In this document: positions 37,904-47,892 of the stretch, piece after piece | Layout: every line of letters begins with the position of its first letter | How positions within the stretch are numbered: position 1 is the first letter of the stretch | Assembly (NCBI RefSeq): GCF_015667795.1 | Contig: NZ_JADPEL010000004.1 | Location: 126,089 to 190,088, forward strand | Direction of reading: 5' to 3' | DNA from: Clostridium sp. D53t1_180928_C8 | GTDB lineage: Bacteria; Bacillota; Clostridia; Clostridiales; Clostridiaceae | Length of the DNA stretch: 64,000 bases | Notes under the pieces: model-generated | What the model was told of the DNA's origin: nothing | What the model saw: only the letters and a program-made list of their open reading frames with translations | Database searches by the model: none | Program-made: the position numbers and the translations under genes

Positions 37904-38077
37904 ATATGTTAATTCCTCCTTAAATTTTTCCATTGCTTTTTACATAGCTTAGTATATCTATTTACTTATCATTAGTAAAATAAATATTAAATATAATAAC
38001 CATTACTTTTTTAAATAATTAGTGTATAATATAATTATTATATTTAGTTTACCCATTAATAATAGGAGGTTATTACA

Positions 38078-38965
38078 TTGATTGAAGAATTTAAAACATT
38101 TATTGCCGTTGTTGATTTTAAAAATTTTACTAAAGCAGCCGAATATTTAAATCTTTCACAACCAAGTGTTAGTACTCATATAAAAAATTTAGAAATAATT
38201 TTTGGCGTTACACTAATTAATAGGTCTGTTAAACAAAAAACTATATCTATTACTGAAAGTGGTTATACTTTATATAAAAGAGCTAAAGAAATTATAAATC
38301 TTTTAGATGTTACTTTTCTTGACGTAAAGACACTTTCTAACACAGTTAAAGGAAGTATAAAGATAGGAGCTAGTTTAACTATAGGAGAATACATATTACC
38401 GAAATTTTTATCTTATTTTTCAAGTAAATATCCTGATGTTGATATAGAAGTAATTATAGAAAATACTTCTCTTATATCTGAAGAACTAAAAAAAATGAAG
38501 TTAGATTTAGGAGTTATAGAAGGCTCTGCTTCATCGGCCTTATTTAAACAAGAATATTTTTTACAAGATCATATGGTTATTGCAATGCCCTATAACAGTG
38601 ATTTAAAAAACATAGAATTTAACGTAGAAAATCTTCAAAATAGAAGATGGATTGCCCGTGAAGAAGGATCTGGAACTAGAGAATATCTTGATTTATTTTT
38701 TACACAAAATAAAATCATTCCTAAAAGTATGATGGTATTAGGTAGTAATTTAGCTGTTAAAGAAGCTGTTAAAAATGATTTAGGATTGACAATTACATCT
38801 AAGCATGTAATTTCTGAGGCCGAATCTAGAAATGAATTATATTCTATAAGTCTTGGCAAACATTTTACTCGTTCATTTTCATTTATATATTCTAAAGAAC
38901 TAAAACTCTCAAAAGCTGCAAGTATTTTTTTAGAAGAATTAAAAGACTATGCAGCAAAGCTTTAA
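38078..38965 (+). CDS. LysR-family regulator (CysL/YeiE-like), divergent from yeiH
   Basis: 295 residues. The N-terminal HTH (FIAVVDFKNFTKAAEYLNLSQPSVSTHIKNLE) is followed by a LysR substrate domain (about 90-290) with a sulfate-binding-like strip (AREEGSGTREYLDLFF), as in CysB/CysL/YeiE relatives that sense sulfur species. The start is TTG, with GGAGG 8 bases upstream. A plus-strand -10 (TATAAT) lies at about 38023. Divergent LysR-yeiH pairs are common and suggest direct control. Confidence 0.88.
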   Translation: MIEEFKTFIAVVDFKNFTKAAEYLNLSQPSVSTHIKNLEIIFGVTLINRSVKQKTISITESGYTLYKRAKEIINLLDVTFLDVKTLSNTVKGSIKIGASLTIGEYILPKFLSYFSSKYPDVDIEVIIENTSLISEELKKMKLDLGVIEGSASSALFKQEYFLQDHMVIAMPYNSDLKNIEFNVENLQNRRWIAREEGSGTREYLDLFFTQNKIIPKSMMVLGSNLAVKEAVKNDLGLTITSKHVISEAESRNELYSISLGKHFTRSFSFIYSKELKLSKAASIFLEELKDYAAKL

Positions 38966-39006
38966 TAATATAAAATAAATATAACTTATAAAAAGGCGGT
39001 GGCTTT

Positions 39007-39393
39007 ATGGCTATACATTTAATTACATATTATATACAACAAACTTCTCATGATCATTCTGATTGTGGATGTGATAATCACACTGATGATTCTTGTGGAT
39101 GTGGAAGTGAACATAATCATGAACATGAACACGATGAAAATTGTGGATGTGGAGGAGATCCAGATTATGACTTAATCACTGAAATAGAAACCTTAGGAAG
39201 ATGGGCTCAATTCATGCCTACAGCTTTCCTTGTAGATACTACTCTTAACTCTGAAGAAATTCTAGATAGATTATCTCCAACTATAGGTGCTAGAGACTTA
39301 TTATTTGTTTCTAAAGTTACTTCAAATGATGTTGCTTGCTTAACACCTCAAGTAAAAGCTTGGATAAAGAAAGTAGAATCTGAAAATAAATAA
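39007..39393 (+). CDS. His/Cys-rich metal-binding protein of unknown function
   Basis: 128 residues. After MAIHLITYYIQQT comes an insertion (13-53) very rich in His, Cys, Asp and Glu: HDHSDCGCDNHTDD, CGCGSEHNHEHEHDENCGCGG. The remainder (DYDLITEIETLGRWAQFMPTAFLVDTTLNS..ILDRLSPTIGARDLLFVSKVT) looks like a compact ferredoxin-like alpha/beta fold split by the insertion. The insertion probably stores or senses a metal such as Ni, Zn or Co. GGCGGTGG precedes the ATG. It lies 41 bases after the LysR gene and may share its transcript. Confidence 0.65.
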   Translation: MAIHLITYYIQQTSHDHSDCGCDNHTDDSCGCGSEHNHEHEHDENCGCGGDPDYDLITEIETLGRWAQFMPTAFLVDTTLNSEEILDRLSPTIGARDLLFVSKVTSNDVACLTPQVKAWIKKVESENK

Positions 39394-39432
39394 TACTTAA
39401 AGTAAACTGCTAACTACAGTGAAAATGAAAAT

Positions 39433-39485
39433 TTAATGATATAATCTGAATAAATTATATTACTTAATGGAGGTTATATCATTAA
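39433..39485. repeat. Inverted repeat downstream of the His/Cys-rich gene
   Basis: TTAATGATATAA and its complement TTATATCATTAA, 12-bp arms 29 bases apart, between the His/Cys-rich gene and cls. It may be a weak terminator for the plus-strand gene or for cls; no T-run is obvious. A GGAGG is present in the loop without a convincing reading frame after it. Confidence 0.45.
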
Positions 39486-39526
39486 TTTTCGTAATCACAG
39501 AATATAAGCTTTAGTTGTCAATTTAG

Positions 39527-40966
39527 TTACAGTACATCTGAAAATAATCTTGAAATTGCTTCTTTAACTTTAACAACTCTACTTCTTCTTTTATACTTTT
39601 CTAGTGTAAGTTCTTCACACTTTAATATGTCCCTTTCAAATTCATATTTTTGTTCTTTTGCTATTATTTCAGAATAAATAAAAGCATTAACCTCAAAATT
39701 TAATTCAAAACTTCTAGTGTCCATATTAGCAGTTCCAATTGAACATATTTCATCGTCGATAACTACAGTTTTAGCATGTAAAAATGCATTCTTATCATAA
39801 TGATATATTTTCACTCCAAACTCTAATAAATCACCCGCATTAACTAAATTTGCCCAATATACAAATGGATGATCTCCCTTTCCTGGTAACATTATTCTTA
39901 CATCTATACCTGATGTAGATGCTAACTTTAAACTATCTGATATGCTTTTATCTATAATTAAATAAGGAGATTGAATATATATGTACTTTTTTGTTTTTTG
40001 TATCATTTTTAAGTATGCCAATTTAATTTCATATCTATCACTTAAATTTGGCCCACTTGAAACTATTTGCATTCCAATGTTAGCATCTCTACTCTTTTCA
40101 TCATCAATATCTAATACAGAGCTTAAGTCTACTTCCTCCTTAGTTGCATATCTCCAGTCAGCTAAAAACCTTAAGTTTAAATCCTTAACTGCACTACCTT
40201 TAAATTTAATATGAGTATCCCTCCAATATCCAAATTTCGTATCTTTTCCTAAATACTCATCCCCAACATTAAAGCCTCCAACAAATCCTACCTTATTATC
40301 AATTACAACTATCTTTCTATGATTTCTAAAATTCATGTTAGGATTTATAAACTTTAACCAAGATGGAAAAAATTCACCTGTTTTTCCTCCGACAGCTCTT
40401 AACCTTTTCAAAGCATTTCTATTTAATAATCTACTTCCAACAGAGTCATATAATAATCTAACCTCAACACCACTTTTCGCTTTATCTTCTAATATATCTA
40501 ATATTTTGGTGCCTATATCATCATTTTTAAATATATAAAACTCTATATTTATACTTTTCTTTGCTTTATTAAGGCTATTTAATAATTCTTTAAAAAAATC
40601 TTTTCCATCTGAATACATATAAACTTCATTGTCATTTCTATAAGGCGAATAATCCATAGCCTCTAAAGCCATTATCATATCCATATTCTCAAAATTATTA
40701 CTTTCTACCTGTAATTGACTTCTTTTTCTAACCTGCTTACTATATTTTTCAAAAATCTTTATTTCTGCGTTTTTAATTCCAAACATATTGGAATTATTTA
40801 TTTTTCTTCCAATTAGTAAAAATGCTATGAATCCTATATAGGGTGCTATATATAAGATTAATGTCCACGCTATAATACTATTTGCTGAACGCTTTTCCTT
40901 AAATACCATATATACTATTGTAAGTATATTTATAATATGAATTAAAACAGCTAAAAACTTAAACAT
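39527..40966 (-). CDS. cls: Cardiolipin synthase (phospholipase D family)
   Basis: 479 residues from ATG 40966 (9 bases after AAAGGAG; a GTG two codons earlier is only 3 away). Two N-terminal membrane helices (about 1-60) and two HKD motifs: HRKIVVIDNKVGFVGGFNVGD (about 220) and HAKTVVIDDEICSIGTANMD (about 400). It condenses two phosphatidylglycerols into cardiolipin at the membrane. Single-gene unit. Confidence 0.93.
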   Translation of the reverse strand: MFKFLAVLIHIINILTIVYMVFKEKRSANSIIAWTLILYIAPYIGFIAFLLIGRKINNSNMFGIKNAEIKIFEKYSKQVRKRSQLQVESNNFENMDMIMALEAMDYSPYRNDNEVYMYSDGKDFFKELLNSLNKAKKSINIEFYIFKNDDIGTKILDILEDKAKSGVEVRLLYDSVGSRLLNRNALKRLRAVGGKTGEFFPSWLKFINPNMNFRNHRKIVVIDNKVGFVGGFNVGDEYLGKDTKFGYWRDTHIKFKGSAVKDLNLRFLADWRYATKEEVDLSSVLDIDDEKSRDANIGMQIVSSGPNLSDRYEIKLAYLKMIQKTKKYIYIQSPYLIIDKSISDSLKLASTSGIDVRIMLPGKGDHPFVYWANLVNAGDLLEFGVKIYHYDKNAFLHAKTVVIDDEICSIGTANMDTRSFELNFEVNAFIYSEIIAKEQKYEFERDILKCEELTLEKYKRRSRVVKVKEAISRLFSDVL

Positions 40967-41108
40967 AATCACTTACTCCTTTATAAATTATTTTTTACTA
41001 AATCTATACTATTTATTTATATTTGAATTTTATTACAGTATATATCAATAAACTATCTCTTATCAAAACTTATATTATAATTTACAAAACTTTTTTACAA
41101 AAAAATAA

Positions 41109-41160
41109 AACCTCTATTAATATTATATTTAATCTAATAAATACTTTTTTAATAGAAGTT
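41109..41160 (-). terminator. Terminator of the alpha-galactoside ABC operon
   Basis: The 12-bp stem AACCTCTATTAA/TTAATAGAAGTT (one G-U pair on the minus strand) with a 28-base loop is followed by T-rich sequence on the minus strand. Confidence 0.7.
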
Positions 41161-41174
41161 CTATTTTAAAATTT

Positions 41175-42059
41175 TTATTTAATTGCTCCCTTAGTTACTC
41201 CATTTATAATCCATTTTTGAGCAAATAAGTAGAATACTAATAAAGGTAATAATGCTAAAAGATAAGATGCAAATGCTACATTATAGTTTGTTCCAAATTT
41301 TGATTGGAATATATATTGAGCTAATGGTAAAGTTGCTGCACTTTGCTCACTTAGTATTACAAGAGGCATCATTACATCATTCCAAGCCCAAAGAGCAGTC
41401 ATTATTCCAACTGTCGCATGCATAGGCTTTAACAACGGGAATATTATTTTCCAGAATACTGTCCATTGCTTAGCTCCATCAACATAAGCAGCTTCTTCTA
41501 ATTCTAGTGGAATATTCTTTAAATATCCAACATAAAGCAAAGTATTCATTGACATACCAAATACCATATATAAAATTATCATTCCAAGCTTATTATCTAA
41601 ATTAAAGAAGCTTACTTGCTTAACTAAAGGCAACATTAACATTGAAAATGGCACAAACATTGCACTTACAAAATAGAAGTATACAAACTTATAAAATTTC
41701 TTATGCATATTTCTAGCAATAACATATGCAACTAATGAATTTGTAACTATAGTGACTACTACTGCTCCAGCTGTTATAAAAAAACTGTTCATTATTGTAT
41801 GAAAGAAATTAGTCATTTCAATTGCTTGTGCAAAATTACTAAACCTCCAACTTTTAGGTAATGATAATACATTTCCCATCATTTCAGATGGTTGTTTAAA
41901 AGCTATAACTATTGTTATATAAAGTGGAAATAATATTGTTAATGAACAAGCTATAAGTAATACAGTAATTGGCCAATTAACTTTTCCATCTTGTTTTTTT
42001 ATTAAATATTTTTTCTTTGATTTAACTATATTATTAGATTTTAAACTTACTTCTGTCAT
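41175..42059 (-). CDS. Sugar ABC transporter permease (MalG/MsmG-type)
   Basis: 294 residues, six helices, CUT1 EAA loop EEAAYVDGAKQWTVFWKIIFP. Its ATG overlaps the stop of the preceding permease (TAATG), with GGGAGG upstream, so translation is coupled. Together with its two upstream genes it forms an importer that, by its link to the GH36 and AraC genes, probably brings in raffinose-type alpha-galactosides. No ATPase gene is present. Confidence 0.9.
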   Translation of the reverse strand: MTEVSLKSNNIVKSKKKYLIKKQDGKVNWPITVLLIACSLTILFPLYITIVIAFKQPSEMMGNVLSLPKSWRFSNFAQAIEMTNFFHTIMNSFFITAGAVVVTIVTNSLVAYVIARNMHKKFYKFVYFYFVSAMFVPFSMLMLPLVKQVSFFNLDNKLGMIILYMVFGMSMNTLLYVGYLKNIPLELEEAAYVDGAKQWTVFWKIIFPLLKPMHATVGIMTALWAWNDVMMPLVILSEQSAATLPLAQYIFQSKFGTNYNVAFASYLLALLPLLVFYLFAQKWIINGVTKGAIK

Positions 42060-42922
42060 TATAGTTGTACCTCCCTCTTCTCTAATACTTTAATTTGGAA
42101 TATTGATATGGCTACAATAACTATAAAGTATATAACAGAGTTTGCTGATTGATATCCAAATTGACTTCCACCAAATCCAGCTTTATATATAAGCATAGAT
42201 ATTGATTCTGTTGATTGTGCAGGCCCGCCTCCTGTTAATGACATAATTTGATCAAATACCATTAAAAAGTTTTTCATACATAAAACCATATTAATGGTAA
42301 AGAATGGTGCAATTAATGGGAATGTAATTTTTCTAAATTGTAGCCATTTACCAGCTCCATCAATTCCACTTGCCTCATAAACATCATCTGGAATAGTTTG
42401 AAGACCAGAAATATAAATTATAGTATTGAATGCAATCGCTTGCCAAGAAGCTACTATTACTACAGCTATCCACGCTAAATTTGTACTTCCTAAAATACTT
42501 TTACTAAAAATTTCACTCCCCATCATTTGTCCAACTTTAGGAATTATGAAAGTAAAAATATAATTAAATATATACCCTACAATTAAACCACCTAATATAT
42601 TAGGCAAAAAGTACAAGCCCCTTAAAGTAGTTTTAAATTTAATTTTTGAATTTAATGCTAATGCTAAAGCTAAACTTATTATATTTACAATTATCGTTGC
42701 AACTATGGCAAATTTAAATGTAAACATATATGAATTTAATACTCTTGAGTCAGTAAATAAATCCTTAAAATTCATTAATCCAACAAAATCGAAATCTCCA
42801 AATCCTCTAAAATTTGTGAAGCTATACATTACACCTTTCAATAATGGGAACGTATGGAATAAGAAAAATACAACTATCATTGGTATTATTGTACATAGAA
42901 AAAATCTATCTCTTTTTTTCAT
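42059..42922 (-). CDS. Sugar ABC transporter permease (MalF/MsmF-type)
   Basis: 287 residues, six helices, EAA loop EASGIDGAGKWLQFRKITFP and the downstream GGGPAQSTES signature usual in this class. It follows the binding-protein gene by 18 bases and overlaps the next permease by one base. Confidence 0.9.
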   Translation of the reverse strand: MKKRDRFFLCTIIPMIVVFFLFHTFPLLKGVMYSFTNFRGFGDFDFVGLMNFKDLFTDSRVLNSYMFTFKFAIVATIIVNIISLALALALNSKIKFKTTLRGLYFLPNILGGLIVGYIFNYIFTFIIPKVGQMMGSEIFSKSILGSTNLAWIAVVIVASWQAIAFNTIIYISGLQTIPDDVYEASGIDGAGKWLQFRKITFPLIAPFFTINMVLCMKNFLMVFDQIMSLTGGGPAQSTESISMLIYKAGFGGSQFGYQSANSVIYFIVIVAISIFQIKVLEKREVQL

Positions 42923-42940
42923 CTCTAATCACCTTCTATA

Positions 42941-44194
42941 CTATTTCTTAATATATTGCCTATTTGCTTTTAACCATTCTTTTTGAAAATTATTTAAGAA
43001 TTTATCTTTATCTCCATCTAATAAATATGTTTGTACCATATCTCCTGCTGGTAATTCAGCTGGATAAAAATGATCTTGGAAATCTACAACTCTTGAATTC
43101 TTAAAGAATTCATCAAAAGCTTCAAATTTAGAATCTTCTTGTTTTACTCCCTTAACTGCTGAAAATGCACATTGTTCATCAATATATGTTTTAGCATTCT
43201 CTTCTCTTAATAAGAAGTTTATAAATCTTATACTTTCTTCTTTATTCTTAGAGTCCTTTGGAATTGCAAAATAAACATCTACACCTGAAACTAATTTATT
43301 TTCTTCTTCGTTATTAGATGCTGGCAATGGGAACATTCCCAATTTTAAATTTGGATTTACTGTTAATATTGGTGCTATTGCATAGCTTCCTTGAAGATAC
43401 ATTGCTGTTTTTCCTTGAGCAAAAGCAGTGTTACCATCATTATATCCCACTCCAAAATTATCTGAATGTCCATAATCCATTAATTGAATTATTTTATCTG
43501 TTGTCTCATCATAAAGTTCATTAAATGTAATTTCTAAATTATTTACTCTTTGAAAAGAATCACTACTAACTAAAGTACTAGCTATAGTGTTCCAAGGTGG
43601 CAGTGAAGTCCAAGAATCCTTTAATGTAAAATAGAAAGGTGTTATACCATTATCTTTTACTATTTTGGCAACATTTATAAATTCATCCCATGTATTTGGG
43701 ATAGATAAATTTAGCTTTTCAAAAATATTCTTGTTATATATAACTCCACTTGCATTTAATGCATATGGAACACCAAACTTCCCTTCAACCTTCTCTAATT
43801 CAAGATCCTTTAACATTTGACTATAAACTGGGTCAATTACATCAAAATCTATTTTACCACTCAAATCTTCTAATATATTGGCATCTACAAAATCTGCAAA
43901 GGTTCTATCAGCAGATAAAGAAATAATATCTGGAGCATCCCCCTTCACTAACCTAGTTTTTAATACTGTTGTTGCATCTGGTGGTGCACTCACAATTACA
44001 TCTATGTCTGGATTTTCATCCTCAAATTTTTCTACTAGCTTATTATAGGTATCTACGGCTTCTATTTTATTACTAAAAAACACAATTTGTTTTTTAGAGT
44101 TATTTGTTCCAACATTACTTGAACATCCTGTAAAAAGTGTTGTTAGTATTGAAGTTGTTAGTAAAATTGTCGCCATCACTGTTTTATTTTTCAT
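42941..44194 (-). CDS. Sugar ABC transporter substrate-binding lipoprotein
   Basis: 417 residues from the ATG at 44194, chosen because GAGGGATGAGG precedes it and a lipoprotein signal starts there (MKNKTVMATILLTTSIL, lipobox LFTGC). Upstream in-frame starts up to 44311 would bury the signal. CUT1-type solute-binding fold with IVFFSNKIEAVDTYNKLVEKFE and a Trp/Tyr-lined cleft. First gene of the operon; its upstream region carries a cre-like site, a dyad and the 14-mer shared with the GH36 gene. Confidence 0.88.
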   Translation of the reverse strand: MKNKTVMATILLTTSILTTLFTGCSSNVGTNNSKKQIVFFSNKIEAVDTYNKLVEKFEDENPDIDVIVSAPPDATTVLKTRLVKGDAPDIISLSADRTFADFVDANILEDLSGKIDFDVIDPVYSQMLKDLELEKVEGKFGVPYALNASGVIYNKNIFEKLNLSIPNTWDEFINVAKIVKDNGITPFYFTLKDSWTSLPPWNTIASTLVSSDSFQRVNNLEITFNELYDETTDKIIQLMDYGHSDNFGVGYNDGNTAFAQGKTAMYLQGSYAIAPILTVNPNLKLGMFPLPASNNEEENKLVSGVDVYFAIPKDSKNKEESIRFINFLLREENAKTYIDEQCAFSAVKGVKQEDSKFEAFDEFFKNSRVVDFQDHFYPAELPAGDMVQTYLLDGDKDKFLNNFQKEWLKANRQYIKK

Positions 44195-44318
44195 TTCCTC
44201 ATCCCTCTCATAAATATTCGATATAAATTTAATCCTTAGTTTCAGATTGAGTTTTAATTCTATCTGAAGGTTAGATTCTCTATCTATTGACATAACATTG
44301 TTAGCTCTCAACTAAAAT

Positions 44319-44342
44319 CAAGCGCAAATGTTACAACGCTTG
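44319..44342. promoter_or_regulatory. GC-containing inverted repeat upstream of the binding-protein gene
   Basis: CAAGCG and CGCTTG, perfect 6-bp arms 12 bases apart, lie in the leader of the operon about 125 bases before the ATG. It stands out in otherwise very AT-rich DNA and may be an operator or leader hairpin. Confidence 0.35.
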
Positions 44343-44358
44343 GCCGTAAGATAAAACC

Positions 44359-44376
44359 TTTATACATCGTTTACAT
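44359..44376 (-). promoter_or_regulatory. Promoter -10 and overlapping cre-like site (alpha-galactoside importer)
   Basis: On the minus strand, ATGTAAACGATGTAT (44376-44362) matches the CcpA cre consensus with one mismatch and overlaps a -10 (TATAAA, 44364-44359). The -35 is poor, as expected for an activator-dependent promoter. Glucose repression is inferred. Confidence 0.5.
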
Positions 44377-44430
44377 TTATTATTTTAAATCCTTTTTATA
44401 AATTTCTAAATAGATAGATGTAATTAAAAC

Positions 44431-44444
44431 ATGTCTAAATGTTA
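44431..44444. promoter_or_regulatory. Shared 14-mer, putative AraC-type activator site 1
   Basis: ATGTCTAAATGTTA also occurs upstream of GH36 (47969-47982). Here it lies about 80-90 bases upstream of the predicted transcription start of the importer operon and between the divergent AraC gene and that operon. The rest of the 520-bp intergenic region is AT-rich without other clear structure. Confidence 0.6.
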
Positions 44445-44715
44445 GATTTATTATCTCGAGATACCTTAACTATTATTATACTCCATATTTTTCTTGTATA
44501 CTTGTACTATATTTCCATTTTTTAACATAATACTGCTCTTTATTCATAATCTAATATATTATCAATATTAATACCTATAGATTACATGTTATAACTTAAA
44601 ATAATATTACTTATTATTCTTAAAAATAATATCTTGAATTATATTATTTGGTAAAATAAAATTATATATAACAACATTATAAAATTATGGCTTAATGTTA
44701 GATTTAGGAGAACTT

Positions 44716-45573
44716 ATGTTAGATATATATTTTTTAGAAAATACTAATCGTAATTTTAACGACTTATACCTTTGCTATTGTGGATTAGAACAATGTGCGC
44801 CACTTTATTCATTTGGACCTGCAGTTAGGCCCAATTATTTAATTCATTATGTTCTAAATGGAAAAGGTTATTATTATGTAAATGATAATAAATATACAGT
44901 AACTAAAAATCAAGGATTTTTAATTGAACCAAATATTGTAACTTTTTATCAAGCTGACAAAGATGATCCTTGGACATACTTATGGATTGGAATTGATGGT
45001 GATAAAGCAAAAATTTATTTAAATTCAGTTGGACTAGATAATAATAATTTAATTTTTACCTATGATAAAGATGATTCATTGAAAGACTATGTATTAGAAA
45101 TGTTAAAGCATCATACAATGTCTGATTCTGATGCCTTTAAAATTGAAGGTTTATTATACTTATTTTTTTCAAAACTATGTGAGGATAGAAAAGATGTATC
45201 TTTACTAACAAAAGAAGAAAATACCAATAATTATATAAACAAAGCAATTGAATTTATACAAAATAATTACCATAATCCTATTAAAGTAACTGATATAGCT
45301 GATTATATATGTTTAAATAGAAGTTATTTAACTTCTATTTTTCAAAGCAATTTAAATATGTCACCTCAAAGATTTTTAATGAAATTTAGAATAACTAAAG
45401 CTGCCGAACTATTGTACAACACAGACTTACCAATAGCTAATATTGCTTATTCATGCGGATATAGTGACCCCTTAGCCTTTTCTAAAACCTTTAAAAAAAT
45501 AAAAGGTGTCAGCCCTAAAGAATATCGAAATACTAAAAAGAAAACTACAGAAAAATATTTACTAACCAATTAA
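44716..45573 (+). CDS. AraC-family transcriptional activator (MsmR/RafR-like)
   Basis: 285 residues from ATG 44716, 5 bases after AGGAG (an ATG seven codons earlier, at 44695, has no such site). An N-terminal cupin-type sugar-binding domain (about 10-140, with RPNYLIHYVLNGKGYYYVN and DPWTYLWIGIDG) is followed by two HTH motifs (about 185-285: IKVTDIADYICLNRSYLTSIF and LPIANIAYSCGYSDPLAFSKTF). This architecture is that of MsmR/RafR, activators of raffinose or melibiose genes. It is divergent from the importer and precedes GH36. Confidence 0.88.
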   Translation: MLDIYFLENTNRNFNDLYLCYCGLEQCAPLYSFGPAVRPNYLIHYVLNGKGYYYVNDNKYTVTKNQGFLIEPNIVTFYQADKDDPWTYLWIGIDGDKAKIYLNSVGLDNNNLIFTYDKDDSLKDYVLEMLKHHTMSDSDAFKIEGLLYLFFSKLCEDRKDVSLLTKEENTNNYINKAIEFIQNNYHNPIKVTDIADYICLNRSYLTSIFQSNLNMSPQRFLMKFRITKAAELLYNTDLPIANIAYSCGYSDPLAFSKTFKKIKGVSPKEYRNTKKKTTEKYLLTN

Positions 45574-45583
45574 ATAAAATAAA

Positions 45584-45624
45584 AAAAAGCAGCATAAAAC
45601 CTATATGGTTCTATGTTGCTTTTT
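45584..45624. terminator. Terminator between araC-type gene and GH36
   Basis: An 18-bp stem with two imperfect pairs (AAAAAGCAGCATAAAACC opposite GGTTCTATGTTGCTTTTT) and a 5-base loop between convergent genes. Confidence 0.8.
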
Positions 45625-45670
45625 AAAGTTTTATTTTTGTCAATAAAAATAATAACTTTACTCAAAAATA

Positions 45671-47860
45671 CTAATCAACTTTTCTTAAAGTCCAAAACTT
45701 AGCTCGATAGTCTCCTATAAGTTCTCCTATTTCAAGACCTATATACATAAGCTCATCTCCACCAAATACTTCTCCAGTTTCAATAACTTCATATAAAGAT
45801 TCTTCATTTAACGCCTTTACCCTTAATCTTCCTGGTATTACATTAGGTTCAGAATATTTTTTAACATAGCTAACTAATGCACTTCTTCCATCCTTAGATA
45901 AATTCATCCACGCTGATTCATTACTGTTGAAAGCACTCTTTAATCTATATAAATCTCCAAATTGTACAGTATTCCTAATATTTTTATAGAATTTAACTTG
46001 TGACTTTATTTCTTCCTTTTCTTCATCTGTCATTTTTGTTATATCTAATTCATATCCAAAGCTACCTGCCATAGCTACTACCCCTCTTGTATGAAGTGGT
46101 GTCATTCTATAAACTTGGTGATTTGGCACTGCTGAAACGTGACTTCCCATTGTAATTGTTGGATATACTAATGAAGTTCCTTCTTGAATTTTTAATCTTT
46201 CGATTGCATCAGTATCATCACTTGTCCAAGTTTGAGGCATGTAATATAACATTCCAGCATCAAATCTTCCACCACCACCTGAGCAACTCTCAAATAAAAC
46301 ATTAGGAAAATTAGAAGTTATATTTTCTAATATCTTATATAAACCTAACATATATCTATGAGCAATTTCTTTTTGCTTTTTCGCTGGCCACGCTGGTGAA
46401 CCTATTTCAGTCATATTTCTATTCATATCCCATTTAACATATGATATTGGTGCTGATTTTAGTACATCTGTAAGCATTGTTATTACAGCATCACAAACTT
46501 CATCTCTAGATAAATCTAATATAAGTTGTTTTCTTGCTTCTGATCTTAATCTTCCATCAATATGAATACACCAATCTGGATGTTCTTCATATAATTTACT
46601 CTTTGGAGATATCATTTCTGGTTCAAACCATAAACCAAATTGCATTCCCATCTCATTAATATCAGTTGCTAATGTATTTAACCCCCCTTTAAGCTTATCT
46701 TCATTTACAAACCAATCTCCAAGTGAGCAATCATCATTATTTCTTTCTCCAAACCATCCATCATCTAATACAAATAATTCAATTCCAAGCTTACTAGACT
46801 CTTTAGCAATATCCTTAATTTTTTCATTATTAAAATCAAAATATGTTGCTTCCCAGTTATTTATAAGTATAGGTCTTTCTTTATCTCTATAAATCCCCCT
46901 ACATAGCCTTTCTCTATATAAATCATGATATATATGAGACATTCCTGTTAATCCATTAGACGAATATACCATAACAGCTTCCGGAGTTTGGAATTCTTCT
47001 CCCGCTTCTAAATTCCAAGTAAAATCAAATGGATTTATACCAATTTGAGCTCTTGCATTGCTATGCATATCAACTTCAACATTAGCTAAGAAATTCCCGC
47101 TATAAATTAAGTTAAATCCATAAACCTCTCCATTATCCTCAGTTGTATCTTTGCTTACTAAGGCTATAAATGGATTTTGTGCATGGCTACTTGCCCCCCT
47201 TCTACTTTCAATACATTGTCCACCATTTCTTAATGGCGTTCTTATTATATGTCTTTCTCTTGCCCAAGAACCTGATAATTGAATTAAATCAAAGTCACTA
47301 TGTTTAAAATCAACATTTGCACTTAAACCCCTTAGTAAATTTACTTCCTCTTTACTATCATTTATAATTCTACAGCTTCTTGTTATTGCATCATAATTTT
47401 CAAACACAGTATATGATAATATTACTCTTATTCCAGCTAATTCGTCTTTTAAAGTTATTTCTAAAGTTTCAGCTTCATCTTCTTTTTCAACATAAGTTGC
47501 TGGTAAACCTTCAAGCCTCTTTTTACCTTTATATATTTCATAACTATCATATCTAAAATCAGTTACTGTAGTTCCATTCTCTAATTTTATTTGAACTGCA
47601 GGTGATCTCAAATCAGGATTCCCGTAACTTGGATATTCCTGTGGAATAACTTCTAAATGTAATGCATCTATATTATCTAAATCGGCTAAAAAACTTCCAC
47701 ACGGTCTCTTCCTTACTACATAATCTATTTTATTTGAATTAATTTTTCTTCCCCAATATAAATTAATTAAATGACCTGTTTCTAAAACTCTTAATACATA
47801 GCTTGTCTTCTTTGACTGAATATGAAATAATCTATTTTCTTTATTAAATATAATTCCCAT
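45671..47860 (-). CDS. GH36 alpha-galactosidase
   Basis: 729 residues, the standard length of tetrameric bacterial GH36 enzymes, no signal peptide. An N-terminal beta-supersandwich (1-320) precedes the TIM barrel. NNWEATYFDF (Trp336), VLDDGWFGER, nucleophile Asp478 in YVKWDMNR, FESCSGGGGRFD and acid/base Asp548 in TWTSDDTDAIERL are all present, at the numbering familiar from Geobacillus AgaA. It hydrolyses melibiose, raffinose and stachyose in the cytosol. AGGAGG precedes the ATG. It is a separate unit that shares a 14-mer and a cre-like element with the importer operon. Confidence 0.95.
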   Translation of the reverse strand: MGIIFNKENRLFHIQSKKTSYVLRVLETGHLINLYWGRKINSNKIDYVVRKRPCGSFLADLDNIDALHLEVIPQEYPSYGNPDLRSPAVQIKLENGTTVTDFRYDSYEIYKGKKRLEGLPATYVEKEDEAETLEITLKDELAGIRVILSYTVFENYDAITRSCRIINDSKEEVNLLRGLSANVDFKHSDFDLIQLSGSWARERHIIRTPLRNGGQCIESRRGASSHAQNPFIALVSKDTTEDNGEVYGFNLIYSGNFLANVEVDMHSNARAQIGINPFDFTWNLEAGEEFQTPEAVMVYSSNGLTGMSHIYHDLYRERLCRGIYRDKERPILINNWEATYFDFNNEKIKDIAKESSKLGIELFVLDDGWFGERNNDDCSLGDWFVNEDKLKGGLNTLATDINEMGMQFGLWFEPEMISPKSKLYEEHPDWCIHIDGRLRSEARKQLILDLSRDEVCDAVITMLTDVLKSAPISYVKWDMNRNMTEIGSPAWPAKKQKEIAHRYMLGLYKILENITSNFPNVLFESCSGGGGRFDAGMLYYMPQTWTSDDTDAIERLKIQEGTSLVYPTITMGSHVSAVPNHQVYRMTPLHTRGVVAMAGSFGYELDITKMTDEEKEEIKSQVKFYKNIRNTVQFGDLYRLKSAFNSNESAWMNLSKDGRSALVSYVKKYSEPNVIPGRLRVKALNEESLYEVIETGEVFGGDELMYIGLEIGELIGDYRAKFWTLRKVD

Positions 47861-47892
47861 AATATCCTCCTAATACATATCACTTTACATTT

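Noticed and set aside
44195-44311. N-terminal extension of the galactoside binding protein
   Set aside because: It would place the lipoprotein signal 40 residues inside the protein; the ribosome binding site is before 44194.
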